Shown: positions 39,075-47,135, counted from the stretch's first letter. The stretch is DNA of 64,000 nt from Herbiconiux ginsengi (GCF_900107435.1 NZ_FNPZ01000002.1:248001-312000), one strand, 5' to 3'. The notes: a model not told the origin generated them from the sequence alone. Numbers and translations: made by a program.

Positions 39075-39829
39075 CCCGCCACTCCCTGCAGCAGTCGGAG
39101 ACCCGTGGTCGCCACACCGGGGCCACCCGTCTCACCTCGGCTGCCGGCGACATCCGTCTGCTCCAGCACCGGGCGGAACGACTCACGTCGGTCGGGCAGC
39201 CACAGTCGTGCCCGCCGCGGCCGCCCCGAGCCCACCCGAGCCGTGGAAGAGACCAGCACCTGCCGGGCGGCGAGATGCCCGTTTCCTTGCCCGATGCCCG
39301 CCCACGAGCTCTCGACGATGCGAAGGGAGGCCTCGCTCTGCGGCCAGTCGCCGAGCACGATCAGGGTGACTCCTCGCTGGCGGATGCGGGCCTGCAGCCG
39401 GGCCATGGCCGAGTCGGTGACCCGGCCGGGCGCCCTGGTCACCACCACGCCCACAACATCGGCCATCGCGGCCGTGACCGTGAGCCACTCCTCGCCCGGA
39501 TGCGGCACGAGTGCGAGTCGCTCGAGGTCGATGCCGAAATGCGACGCCGCCTCCACCCCGAAATCGGGAAGCCCGATCACTCCGCACCACACCCCGTCGG
39601 CGGAGGGGCCGGCCATCAACGCCATCACCAACGCGGTGGAGGACTCGACCGAGTATGCCGCCCCGGAGCGCAACGATCCCCCGGGCAGCAGCGACTCGAG
39701 CGCCGGATGCGTTCGCACCCTCCGGGTGTCGAGCTTCGTGGCCTGCATCTGCTGGATGCGTGACTGCAGCGCACGGATCTCCTCGCCCGCCGGAGCGGGG
39801 GAGGAGAGAGTGAGTGCGGCATCGGTCAT
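39071..39829 (-). CDS. imuA: ImuA' (RecA-like mutasome protein)
   Basis: ImuA' is required with ImuB and DnaE2 for damage-induced mutagenesis in mycobacteria; it resembles RecA/SulA. The 252-residue protein has the RecA-like core strands (VWCGVIGLPDFGVEAASHFG, VVGVVVTRAPGRVTDSAMARL, GVTLIVLGDWP), but no Walker A is recognisable, so ATPase activity is doubtful. An N-terminal helix (EEIRALQSRIQQMQ) and a basic C-terminal tail (GSGRPRRARLWLPDRR) are visible. It is the first gene of the operon and lies just below a LexA-type box. Confidence 0.88.
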   Translation of the reverse strand: MTDAALTLSSPAPAGEEIRALQSRIQQMQATKLDTRRVRTHPALESLLPGGSLRSGAAYSVESSTALVMALMAGPSADGVWCGVIGLPDFGVEAASHFGIDLERLALVPHPGEEWLTVTAAMADVVGVVVTRAPGRVTDSAMARLQARIRQRGVTLIVLGDWPQSEASLRIVESSWAGIGQGNGHLAARQVLVSSTARVGSGRPRRARLWLPDRRESFRPVLEQTDVAGSRGETGGPGVATTGLRLLQGVAG

Positions 39830-39839
39830 GCCCTCATGT

Positions 39840-39855
39840 TCGAATATATGTTCGA
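39840..39855 (-). promoter_or_regulatory. LexA (SOS) box and overlapping -10 of the imuA'-imuB-dnaE2 operon
   Basis: TCGAATATATGTTCGA (plus strand) reads TCGAACATATATTCGA on the minus strand. It differs at one base from the actinobacterial SOS palindrome TCGAAC-N4-GTTCGA. It ends 10 bases before the imuA' ATG. TATATT inside it could be the -10, in which case LexA would block polymerase directly and the leader would be very short. Confidence 0.8.
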
Positions 39856-39878
39856 ATAAGTCAATCCGGTGACGCAGC

Positions 39879-39905
39879 CTGTGGAGAACCGATTTTCATC
39901 CACAG
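39879..39905. other. Inverted repeat with DnaA-box-like halves
   Basis: CTGTGGA (39879-39885) and TCCACAG (39899-39905) form an inverted repeat in the divergent imuA'/DUF885 gap. Each half lies in a nonamer one base from a DnaA box (TTCTCCACA on the minus strand, TCATCCACA on the plus). It may equally be an operator for either gene. Confidence 0.35.
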
Positions 39906-39942
39906 CCTCGACCGCTCATCGACCGGTGTCGGCACCGTGCCC

Positions 39943-39948
39943 TAGGGT
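39943..39948 (+). promoter_or_regulatory. Leaderless -10 (TAGGGT) for the DUF885 gene
   Basis: TAGGGT, six bases, then the ATG at 39955. Confidence 0.6.
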
Positions 39949-39954
39949 CGAAAC

Positions 39955-41691
39955 ATGACCAGCACGACAGTACCGACCCCCGCCGACACCCGTCCTCCGA
40001 CCGCGATCGACGCCATCGCCGAGCGCTGGGTCGACACCGTGGTGGAGCTCGAACCGGTGCTCGGCACCTACATCGGCCGCTCCGAGGTGAACGACCGCTA
40101 CGGAGACCTCTCGCCCGCGGGGAACGACCGGTACATCGCCGCCGTGAAGTCGGTGCTCACCGAACTCGCTGCGGCCACCCCGGTCGACGAGGTCGACGAG
40201 GTCACCAAGACCGACCTGCGCAACGAACTCGAACTCGCCGTGGCGAGCTCGGAGGCCGGCCTGCACCTGCGCGACCTGAACGTGATCGACTCGCCCAGTC
40301 AGCACATCCGCGAGGTCTACGACCTCATGCCCACGGCCACGGTCGACGACTGGTCGGTCGTCGCGAAGCGGCTCTCCGCGGTCGAGGAGGCCGTCGACGG
40401 CTACATCGTGACCCTGCGCGAGGGCATGCGCCGCGGCACCGTCCCGGCCCGCCGCCAGGTGGTCGAGGTGCTCGCTCAGGTGCGCAAGAACTCCGGCCCC
40501 GACAGCTTCTTCGCCGAGTTCGTCGAGGGCGCCCGGGTCGACGCCGAGACCGAGGTCGAGAGCGAGACGGGTACGGGCGGCGCTCCCTCCGAGCTGCCCG
40601 CGAGCCTCCGTGCCGATCTCGAGCGGGCCGCGGAGACCGCATCCGAGGCTTATTCGAAGCTGGCGCAATTCCTCGAGAACGAGCTGGCCCCGGTCGCCGG
40701 CTCCCAGGATGCGGTGGGCCGCGAGCACTACGCCCTGCAGTCGCGCCGCTTCCTCGGCGCCACGATCGACCTCGACGAGACCTACGAGTGGGGCATCGAG
40801 GAACTCGGCCGCATGGTGCGCGAGCAGGAGGCGATCGCCGAGGAGATCAAGCCCGGCGCATCCGTCGCCGAGGCCATCGCCTTCCTCGACGGCGATCCGA
40901 GTCGCAAGCTGCACGGCACCGATGCGTTGCAGGCCTGGATGCAAGCCACCAGCGACCGCGCGGTCGCCGAGCTCGGCAAGACGCATTTCGACATCCCGCA
41001 GGAGATCCGCGCCCTCGAGTGCATGATCGCCCCCACCCACGAGGGCGGCATCTACTACACCGGCCCCACCGACGACTTCTCCCGCCCCGGCCGCATGTGG
41101 TGGTCGGTGCCCGACGGCGTCACCGAGTTCGACACCTGGCGCGAACTCACCACGGTCTACCACGAGGGCGTTCCCGGCCATCATCTGCAGATCGGCCAGG
41201 CCGTCTACAACCGTGCCAAGCTGAACACCTGGCGCCGTCAGCTCGCCGGCACGAGCGGTCACGCCGAGGGTTGGGCGCTCTATGCCGAGCGCCTCATGGA
41301 AGAGCTGGGCTACCTCGACGACCCGGCCGACCGCCTCGGCATGCTCGACGGTCAGCGGATGCGCGCGGCCCGCGTCGTGCTCGACATCGGCGTGCACCTC
41401 CAGAAGCCGCGCCTCACCGGATCGGGGGTGTGGGATGCGGAGTACGCCCTCGAGTTCATGCGGCAGAACGTGAACATGGATGACGCGTTCATCCGCTTCG
41501 AGGTCAACCGCTACCTCGGCTGGCCCGGCCAGGCGCCGTCGTACAAAGTGGGTCAGCGCATCTGGGAGGAGTTGCGCGACACCCTCCGGGCCCGCGAGAA
41601 GGAGGCCTTCTCGTCGAAGGAGTTCCACCGCAAGGCGCTCGACCTCGGCGGCGTGGGGCTCGACACCCTGCGTTCGGCGCTGCTGAAGTAG
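39955..41691 (+). CDS. DUF885 family protein, probable zinc metallopeptidase
   Basis: The 578-residue soluble protein belongs to the DUF885 family. It carries TVYHEGVPGHHLQIGQ (His403, Glu404, His409, His410), a zinc-protease-like HExxxxHH arrangement, and SGHAEGWALYAERLMEELGY, which can supply the third ligand. No signal peptide is seen. Related proteins are treated as M3/M32-like peptidases, but substrates are largely unknown. Residues ~200-220 form a polar Glu/Thr/Gly insert. It is divergent from the mutasome operon and shares its upstream region. Confidence 0.88.
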   Translation: MTSTTVPTPADTRPPTAIDAIAERWVDTVVELEPVLGTYIGRSEVNDRYGDLSPAGNDRYIAAVKSVLTELAAATPVDEVDEVTKTDLRNELELAVASSEAGLHLRDLNVIDSPSQHIREVYDLMPTATVDDWSVVAKRLSAVEEAVDGYIVTLREGMRRGTVPARRQVVEVLAQVRKNSGPDSFFAEFVEGARVDAETEVESETGTGGAPSELPASLRADLERAAETASEAYSKLAQFLENELAPVAGSQDAVGREHYALQSRRFLGATIDLDETYEWGIEELGRMVREQEAIAEEIKPGASVAEAIAFLDGDPSRKLHGTDALQAWMQATSDRAVAELGKTHFDIPQEIRALECMIAPTHEGGIYYTGPTDDFSRPGRMWWSVPDGVTEFDTWRELTTVYHEGVPGHHLQIGQAVYNRAKLNTWRRQLAGTSGHAEGWALYAERLMEELGYLDDPADRLGMLDGQRMRAARVVLDIGVHLQKPRLTGSGVWDAEYALEFMRQNVNMDDAFIRFEVNRYLGWPGQAPSYKVGQRIWEELRDTLRAREKEAFSSKEFHRKALDLGGVGLDTLRSALLK

Positions 41692-41698
41692 CCGCGGC

Positions 41699-42430
41699 GT
41701 GGTGCGTGCTCCTCGTTCCCCCTATGAGCTGACCTCGGGCTCGGCGCTCGACGATCTGCATCCGGTGCTCCGCCGGTACTTCGGCGCGATTCCGGCCGGC
41801 CTGCGTGGCTACGGCAGCGGCACCTTCGAGGTGGTGGGCACACCACGGCGCTGGCTGCGGCCGGCGCTCGCCCTGCTGGCGCGACAAGGCGTCCTCTTTC
41901 CGGTGTGGGAGCACAACGTGCCCTTCACCGTCGTGAACGCCCCGCTGGTCGACCGCGACGGGCGAACCGCGGTGGTCGCCGTGCGTCGCTTCCACTTCCT
42001 CGGCGGGGCACGCGCGATGGTCGATGCCATCACCGCCGAGAACCCCGGTGCCGACGGTCTGGTCGATCACCTCGGGTTCGATCGTCGCTTCCGCGTGCGG
42101 CTCTCCGCCCGTGTGGTGCGGGGTGAGTTCCACCTCGCCTCCACGAGCCTGGAGCTGCGGATCGGGCGCCAGTACTTCGCCCTGCCGGCCGCGATCTCGC
42201 CGCGCGTCACGCTGATCGAGCGTTTCGACGACGCGGCAAACGGGGGAGCGGGGGCGCAGCGGGTCTCCGTCACCGTCGACGCGCCGGCGCTCGGGCGCCT
42301 CTACGAATACACGGGCACCTTCACCTACGAGCTGCGGCCGGACGATGTGGAGGAGAAGGCCGCGACCGCGGATGCCGCAGTCGCGCACGACGCGGAAGAC
42401 CCCCAAGACGCCGGGGCGGGCTCCCGATGA
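41699..42430 (+). CDS. DUF4166 domain protein
   Basis: The 243-residue protein matches the DUF4166 pattern: LHPVLRRYFGAIPAGLRGYGSGTFEVVGTPR, then VPFTVVNAPLVDRDGRTAV and RFHFLGGARAMVDAI, followed by many beta strands suggestive of a lipid-binding or START-like fold. Function is unknown. GTG 41699 lies 8 bases after the previous stop. Its own stop overlaps the next gene (ATGA), and such pairing with an NAD-dependent epimerase is common for this family. Confidence 0.85.
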   Translation: MVRAPRSPYELTSGSALDDLHPVLRRYFGAIPAGLRGYGSGTFEVVGTPRRWLRPALALLARQGVLFPVWEHNVPFTVVNAPLVDRDGRTAVVAVRRFHFLGGARAMVDAITAENPGADGLVDHLGFDRRFRVRLSARVVRGEFHLASTSLELRIGRQYFALPAAISPRVTLIERFDDAANGGAGAQRVSVTVDAPALGRLYEYTGTFTYELRPDDVEEKAATADAAVAHDAEDPQDAGAGSR

Positions 42431-43464
42431 CCGAGCGCCGTCGTCGCGTCGTGCTGGCCGGCGCCTCCGGTTTCATCGGTGCGCGGTTGGCGGAGGCTTT
42501 CCGTGAGGAGGGCGCGGAGGTCGCGCTGATCGGCCGCGCCGGTCCGGCTGCGCGCTGGAACGATGCCGCCGCGATCGCCGCCCTGGTCGACGGCGCCGAC
42601 CTCCTGATCAACCTGGCCGGCAAGAGCGTCAACTGCCGCTACGACGCCGCGAACCGCGCCGAGATCTTCCGCTCGCGACTCGCGACCACTCGCGCACTGC
42701 ACGACGCGGTCACTGCGGCCGCGCATCCGCCCCGCCTGTGGATCAACTCATCCACCGCCACCATCTACCGGCATGCCGACGACCGCCCGATGACGGAGTC
42801 GACCGGTGAGATCGGGGAAGGCTTCTCGGTGAATGTGGCGACGAGCTGGGAAGACGAGTTCTTCCGTGGCGAGCTCGCCGGCACCCGGCGCGTCGCGCTC
42901 CGCATGGCGATCGTGCTCGGCGACGGCAGTGCGCTCACCCCCATCCTCGCGCTCGCCCGCGCCGGTCTGGGCGGTCCGCAGTTCGACGGGCACTGGCCGG
43001 CCACCCCGGCTCGGCGAGCCGCCGGCACCGACCATCGCTTCCGTCGGGGCTCGCGCGGCGGCCGGCAGAAGTTCAGTTGGGTGCACCTCGACGATGTGCT
43101 GGGCATCATCCGCTTCCTCGACACCCGTCCGGAGATCGACGGCCCTGTCAACGCCGCAGCACCGCACCCCACCGACAATCGCACATTCATGGCTTCGGTG
43201 CGCCGCGCGGTCGGAGCGCGGTTCGGCCTCCCGACCGCGCGCTGGATGCTCGAACTCGGCTCGTTCGTGATTCGCACCGAGACGGAGCTGGTGCTGAAGA
43301 GCCGCTGGGTGGTGCCCGAGCGACTCGAGGCGGCGGGGTACTCGTTCGCCTTCCGCGACCACGAGACCGCCCTCGCCGACATCGTGCGCGCCCGGCGCGC
43401 GAAGCGGGCGACGACGACCCGATCCCCCATTCAGGGGACACCTGTCGATAAACTGCCGACATGA
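42427..43464 (+). CDS. TIGR01777-type NAD-dependent epimerase
   Basis: The 345-residue protein has an N-terminal Rossmann motif VVLAGASGFIGARLAEAF, then LLINLAGKSVNCRYDAANR, SSTATIYRHADDRPMTE and KFSWVHLDDVLGIIRFLD, all typical of the TIGR01777/SDR39U1 group of extended short-chain dehydrogenases with a C-terminal DUF1731-like end. The Tyr of the YxxxK active site is not obvious, as is usual for this group. The substrate is unknown. Residues ~195-217 contain a basic Arg/Gly insert. ATGA overlaps link it to both neighbours. Confidence 0.85.
   Translation: MTERRRRVVLAGASGFIGARLAEAFREEGAEVALIGRAGPAARWNDAAAIAALVDGADLLINLAGKSVNCRYDAANRAEIFRSRLATTRALHDAVTAAAHPPRLWINSSTATIYRHADDRPMTESTGEIGEGFSVNVATSWEDEFFRGELAGTRRVALRMAIVLGDGSALTPILALARAGLGGPQFDGHWPATPARRAAGTDHRFRRGSRGGRQKFSWVHLDDVLGIIRFLDTRPEIDGPVNAAAPHPTDNRTFMASVRRAVGARFGLPTARWMLELGSFVIRTETELVLKSRWVVPERLEAAGYSFAFRDHETALADIVRARRAKRATTTRSPIQGTPVDKLPT
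43449..43454 (+). promoter_or_regulatory. Leaderless -10 (TAAACT) for the 43461 membrane protein
   Basis: TAAACT inside the end of the epimerase gene, six bases before the ATG at 43461. The downstream gene may thus be made both by coupling and from its own leaderless mRNA. Confidence 0.45.
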
Positions 43465-44309
43465 GCACCATCGACCCTCGGATCGCCCGGGCGGAGAAGG
43501 CGAACCGGCCGGCTCGCAGCGCCGGCCGCGTCGCGATCACCGCCGTTCTCGGCATCGTTCATGTCGGCCTCTGGGCCCTCGCGGGCTATGGCTTCGGCGA
43601 GACCTTCGACACCATGCGCCTGATGGCGATCAACCAGGTCGGTGACGGGTGGGACAGCCGTTTCGACGGCACGCTTCCCCTCCTGTTCATCGTGGGCGTG
43701 ACACTCGGCGCCATCCTCGGTTTCGCCCTCACCGGCGTATCCGGTCGCGTGCTGGGACTGGCCGGCGCCACCCTGTTGCCGCTGTTCACCGGAGCGACGG
43801 GCATCGCGATCGGTCTTGCCCTGTTCTACCCGGAATGGACCCCGGCCGAGAGCTACGGCCAGCTGCTGGGTTTCATGGCGGGCGACGCACCCACGCCGTG
43901 GGACACCTCCGCCTGGGTGCAGTACTGGCTGCCGGTGTGGCTGCCGATCGTCTTCGGTGTCATCGCACTGGTGCTGCTCGTCGTGGTCGTGCTCGCCGCA
44001 TCCGGTGCCCGGCGCAAGGCGAAGCGGATGGCCGAACGCGTGACCACCGGGCGCAGGGTGGCGGGCGTGGTCACCGAGGTGCTGCCGACCGGCGTGGAGA
44101 TCAGTGGGATGCCGCGCCTGCAGTTCACGGTGACGTTCCGCGATCTGGCGGGCGTCGATCGGTGGGTGACGAAGAAGGGCAACTTCTCGCCGGCAGCGCT
44201 CCCACGGGCCGGGGATGCGGCAGTGGTCTGGTTCGATCCGCTGAACCCCGGATCGGAGAAGGACATCGTGGTCGGGCTCGGCCCCGAGGCCGCCGCCGCG
44301 GCATCCTGA
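43461..44309 (+). CDS. Membrane protein of unknown function
   Basis: The 282-residue protein has about four membrane segments (near residues 23-45, 72-94, 97-122 and 156-181). A cytoplasmic C-terminal domain of ~95 residues follows, rich in beta strands (VAGVVTEVLPTGVEISG, LQFTVTFRDLAG, AGDAAVVWFDPLNPGSEKD). That domain resembles small OB-like domains of DUF3592 or NfeD-type membrane proteins, but the match is loose. It overlaps the epimerase gene and precedes rpsA. Confidence 0.75.
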   Translation: MSTIDPRIARAEKANRPARSAGRVAITAVLGIVHVGLWALAGYGFGETFDTMRLMAINQVGDGWDSRFDGTLPLLFIVGVTLGAILGFALTGVSGRVLGLAGATLLPLFTGATGIAIGLALFYPEWTPAESYGQLLGFMAGDAPTPWDTSAWVQYWLPVWLPIVFGVIALVLLVVVVLAASGARRKAKRMAERVTTGRRVAGVVTEVLPTGVEISGMPRLQFTVTFRDLAGVDRWVTKKGNFSPAALPRAGDAAVVWFDPLNPGSEKDIVVGLGPEAAAAAS

Positions 44310-44320
44310 GCGCACGGAAT

Positions 44321-44338
44321 GCTCGGAGCCTCCCGAGC
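44321..44338 (+). terminator. Small hairpin before the rpsA promoter
   Basis: GCTCGG-AGCCTC-CCGAGC, a perfect 6-bp stem just after the membrane protein gene and before the rpsA promoter. Confidence 0.4.
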
Positions 44339-44367
44339 GTTGTATGAAACGGCACTGAGAACGCGGC

Positions 44368-44397
44368 TTGCCGCATCCGGCGCCACCTAGCTAGACT
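44368..44397 (+). promoter_or_regulatory. rpsA promoter
   Basis: TTGCCG (44368-44373) and TAGACT (44392-44397) are separated by 18 bases, a good housekeeping sigma factor match and the clearest -35/-10 pair in the window. It gives a leader of about 98 bases, which may host feedback control by S1, but no known motif is recognised. Confidence 0.6.
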
Positions 44398-44501
44398 AGA
44401 GCGTCACTCTTGTGACTTCTATCCGCCTGCCAGTTGCGGACCAGACAATATCACCACCTCGCAACCGGCCCGAACTATGTCCACAACGGAGCAACCACTA
44501 C

Positions 44502-45953
44502 ATGACAATCGCAACGACCGAAAAGGCAACCAAGCAGGTCGCCATCAATGACATCGGATCTGCTGAAGACTTCCTCGCCGCGGTCGAAAAGACTCTGAAA
44601 TTCTTCAACGACGGAGACCTCATCGAAGGCACCGTCGTGAAGATCGACCGCGACGAGGTCCTCCTCGACGTCGGTTACAAGACGGAGGGCGTCATCCCTT
44701 CGCGTGAACTTTCCATCAAGCACGATGTGGACCCCACCGAGGTCGTCCAGGTCGGCGACTTGGTCGAGGCGCTCGTCCTCCAGAAGGAAGACAAAGAAGG
44801 CCGCCTCATCCTGTCCAAGAAGCGTGCTCAGTACGAGCGTGCGTGGGGCGACGTCGAGAAGATCAAGGACGCCGACGGCGTGGTGACGGGTTCCGTCATC
44901 GAGGTCGTCAAGGGTGGCCTCATCGTCGACATCGGCCTCCGCGGCTTCCTCCCGGCTTCGCTCATCGAGCTCCGCCGCGTGCGCGACCTGACCCCGTACC
45001 TGGGCCAGGAGATCGAGGCCAAGATCCTCGAACTCGACAAGAACCGCAACAACGTCGTTCTGTCGCGCCGCGCCCTGCTCGAGCAGACGCAGTCCGAGAG
45101 CCGCACCACCTTCCTCAACAACCTCCAGAAGGGGCAGGTCCGCAAGGGCGTCGTCTCGTCGATCGTCAACTTCGGTGCGTTCGTCGATCTGGGCGGCGTC
45201 GACGGTCTGGTGCACGTCTCCGAGCTGTCCTGGAAGCACATCGAGCACGCCTCCGAGGTCGTCGAGGTGGGCCAGGAGGTCACCGTCGAGATCCTCGAGG
45301 TCGACCTCGATCGCGAGCGCGTGTCGCTCTCGCTCAAGGCGACGCAGGAAGACCCGTGGCAGGTGTTCGCCCGTACCCACGCCATCGGCCAGGTCGCGCC
45401 CGGAAAGGTCACCAAGCTGGTGCCGTTCGGTGCGTTCGTCCGCGTCGCCGAGGGCATCGAGGGTCTGGTGCACATCTCCGAGCTCTCCGGCAAGCACGTC
45501 GAGCTCGCCGAGCAGGTCGTGTCGGTCGGCGACGAGGTCTTCGTCAAGGTCATCGACATCGACCTCGAGCGCCGCCGCATCTCGCTGAGCCTCAAGCAGG
45601 CCAACGAGGGCGTCGACCCCGAGGGCACCGAGTTCGACCCGGCACTCTACGGAATGCTCACCGAGTACGACGACCAGGGAAACTACAAGTACCCCGAGGG
45701 CTTCGACCCGGAGACCAACGAGTGGAAGGAAGGCTTCGAGGCCCAGCGCGAGAAGTGGGAGCAGGAGTACGCCGAGGCTCAGGCTCGCTGGGAGGCCCAC
45801 AAGAAGCAGGTCGCCGCATCCGCTGCCGATGCAGCCGCGAGCGACATCCCTTCGGGTTCCTCCTCGTTCTCGAGCGAGTCGACCGGCGCGGGCACCCTCG
45901 CCGACGACGAGACCCTCGCCGCCCTGCGCGAGAAGCTCAGCTCGAACAACTAG
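44502..45953 (+). CDS. rpsA: 30S ribosomal protein S1
   Basis: S1 helps leadered mRNAs bind the 30S subunit. The 483-residue actinobacterial form has four S1 RNA-binding repeats: from GDLIEGTVVKIDRDEVLLDV, GVVTGSVIEVVKGGLIVDIG, GQVRKGVVSSIVNFGAFVDL and GQVAPGKVTKLVPFGAFVRV. An acidic, Ser-rich tail follows, shorter than the six-domain E. coli protein. ATG 44502 is chosen because GGAG (44488-44491) precedes it and the sequence before it is non-conserved leader. Confidence 0.96.
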   Translation: MTIATTEKATKQVAINDIGSAEDFLAAVEKTLKFFNDGDLIEGTVVKIDRDEVLLDVGYKTEGVIPSRELSIKHDVDPTEVVQVGDLVEALVLQKEDKEGRLILSKKRAQYERAWGDVEKIKDADGVVTGSVIEVVKGGLIVDIGLRGFLPASLIELRRVRDLTPYLGQEIEAKILELDKNRNNVVLSRRALLEQTQSESRTTFLNNLQKGQVRKGVVSSIVNFGAFVDLGGVDGLVHVSELSWKHIEHASEVVEVGQEVTVEILEVDLDRERVSLSLKATQEDPWQVFARTHAIGQVAPGKVTKLVPFGAFVRVAEGIEGLVHISELSGKHVELAEQVVSVGDEVFVKVIDIDLERRRISLSLKQANEGVDPEGTEFDPALYGMLTEYDDQGNYKYPEGFDPETNEWKEGFEAQREKWEQEYAEAQARWEAHKKQVAASAADAAASDIPSGSSSFSSESTGAGTLADDETLAALREKLSSNN

Positions 45954-45970
45954 TCACACCGCACCACACA

Positions 45971-46002
45971 CGGATGGCCGTCCCTTCGGGGGCGGCCATC
46001 CG
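45971..46002 (+). terminator. rpsA terminator
   Basis: CGGATGGCCG (45971-45980) pairs with CGGCCATCCG (45993-46002), with CCC/GGG continuing to a TTCG tetraloop. A very stable hairpin 17 bases after the rpsA stop, lacking a T run. Confidence 0.85.
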
Positions 46003-46020
46003 GCCGTTAACGAGCCAACC

Positions 46021-46032
46021 CTCACTAGCGAG
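46021..46032. other. Imperfect palindrome abutting the -10 of the 46045 gene
   Basis: CTCACTAGCGAG pairs with itself at five of six positions and touches the TATTGT -10 at 46033. It is a possible operator for the orphan gene. Confidence 0.3.
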
Positions 46033-46038
46033 TATTGT
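46033..46038 (+). promoter_or_regulatory. Leaderless -10 (TATTGT) for the 46045 gene
   Basis: TATTGT, six bases, then the ATG at 46045. It supports the view that this small frame is really expressed. Confidence 0.5.
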
Positions 46039-46044
46039 TCAGGT

Positions 46045-46449
46045 ATGGACATTGTTGCTCCAACAGCTCTAAGCGGAATGTTCGCGGCTTGGATACTCCA
46101 ACTGGGCGTTTCCGGGCCTCGTCAATCCACCCGAGTCAATGCAGTCACCAAGCAGCTGCTCGACCTGATAGGTCGACACGCGAGTGAGGGCACGGATTGG
46201 GCCGATGTCTTCGACGAATTCGGAACATCGTCATGGGCGCGTGGATGGCACGACGCGGTCGGTGTGACTCGAACGATTGCGCCGGACTTCGAGGCTCGCC
46301 GCCTAATCCGCGGGCTCCGCACGAGCTGGGAGACTGACGGCAACTACCAGCTCACCGAGATCGCTCGACGTGCGCAGGTGATGGGCGATGAAGTCATCTG
46401 GGCGTTCCCAGTCGGCCGCTTGCGCGTCCGTTGCTCCCCGATCAGCTGA
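46045..46449 (+). CDS. Orphan hypothetical protein of lower GC
   Basis: The 134-residue protein is not recognised. It is soluble, with a hydrophobic start (SGMFAAWILQLGV), Arg/Ser/Thr-rich middle, SSWARGWHDAVGVTRTIAPD and a helical RRLIRGLRTSWE segment; no catalytic motif stands out. Its codons are visibly less GC-rich than all neighbours (many third-position A and T), suggesting acquisition by transfer. It lies between the rpsA terminator and coaE, which are normally adjacent. A leaderless-type -10 precedes it. The basic tail GRLRVRCSPIS may reflect a frayed 3' end. Confidence 0.6.
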   Translation: MDIVAPTALSGMFAAWILQLGVSGPRQSTRVNAVTKQLLDLIGRHASEGTDWADVFDEFGTSSWARGWHDAVGVTRTIAPDFEARRLIRGLRTSWETDGNYQLTEIARRAQVMGDEVIWAFPVGRLRVRCSPIS

Positions 46450-46490
46450 CCGGCGCCGGCGAGAACAGTGAGACGGATGCGGCGCCCGAT

Positions 46491-46496
46491 ACCATG
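46491..46496 (+). promoter_or_regulatory. Possible -10 (TACCAT) for coaE
   Basis: TACCAT lies five bases before the GTG start of coaE, one less than the strict leaderless spacing seen elsewhere. Confidence 0.4.
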
Positions 46497-46501
46497 AGCA
46501 C

Positions 46502-47131
46502 GTGTACGTGATCGGACTCACCGGGGGAATCGCCGCAGGCAAGTCGACAGTGGCGCGCCGCTTCGCGGAGCACGGGGCCGTGGTCTTCGACGCCGATCAG
46601 CTCGCCCGGGAGGCCGTCGAACCGGGAACTCCGGGTCTCGCCGCCATCCGTGAGCGCTTCGGCGACTCCGTGGTCGCCCCCGACGGAAGCCTCGATCGCC
46701 CGGCGCTCGGCGCGATCGTGTTCGGCGACGAACAGGCGCGGCTCGATTTGAACGGCATCACGCATCCCGAAATCGCCCGGCTGCTGATAGAACGACTGGA
46801 GCAGACCCGCGCCGCCGATCCGGATGCCGTCGTCGTGTACGACGTGCCCCTGATGGTGGAATCGGGTGGGCGCCGGGGCGGGTTGTTCGAGCACGTCGTG
46901 GTGGTCGAGTCGCCGGCCGAGGTGCGGATCGCGCGACTGGTCGACCTGCGCGGGATGTCGCGCGAAGAGGCCGAGCGGCGCATCCGCTCGCAGGCCACCG
47001 ATGAGGAGCGGCGGGCGATCGCCGACACGGTGATCGACACGAGCGGCAGCCTCGAGCAGACGCTGGAACAGGTGGATGCCGCGTGGGAGAAGCTGCAGGG
47101 GCGCGGAAGCGCTCGGGAAGCCGCGGTGTGA
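46502..47131 (+). CDS. coaE: Dephospho-CoA kinase
   Basis: CoaE phosphorylates dephospho-CoA, the last step of coenzyme A synthesis. The 209-residue protein has the P-loop [31 protein letters not shown] (catalytic Asp) and the lid [17 protein letters not shown]. It is the plain form, without the C-terminal GrpB-like domain found in some actinobacteria. GTG 46502 places YVIGLTGG at the N-terminus. pxpA starts 4 bases after the stop. Confidence 0.95.
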   Translation: MYVIGLTGGIAAGKSTVARRFAEHGAVVFDADQLAREAVEPGTPGLAAIRERFGDSVVAPDGSLDRPALGAIVFGDEQARLDLNGITHPEIARLLIERLEQTRAADPDAVVVYDVPLMVESGGRRGGLFEHVVVVESPAEVRIARLVDLRGMSREEAERRIRSQATDEERRAIADTVIDTSGSLEQTLEQVDAAWEKLQGRGSAREAAV

Positions 47132-47135
47132 GGCC

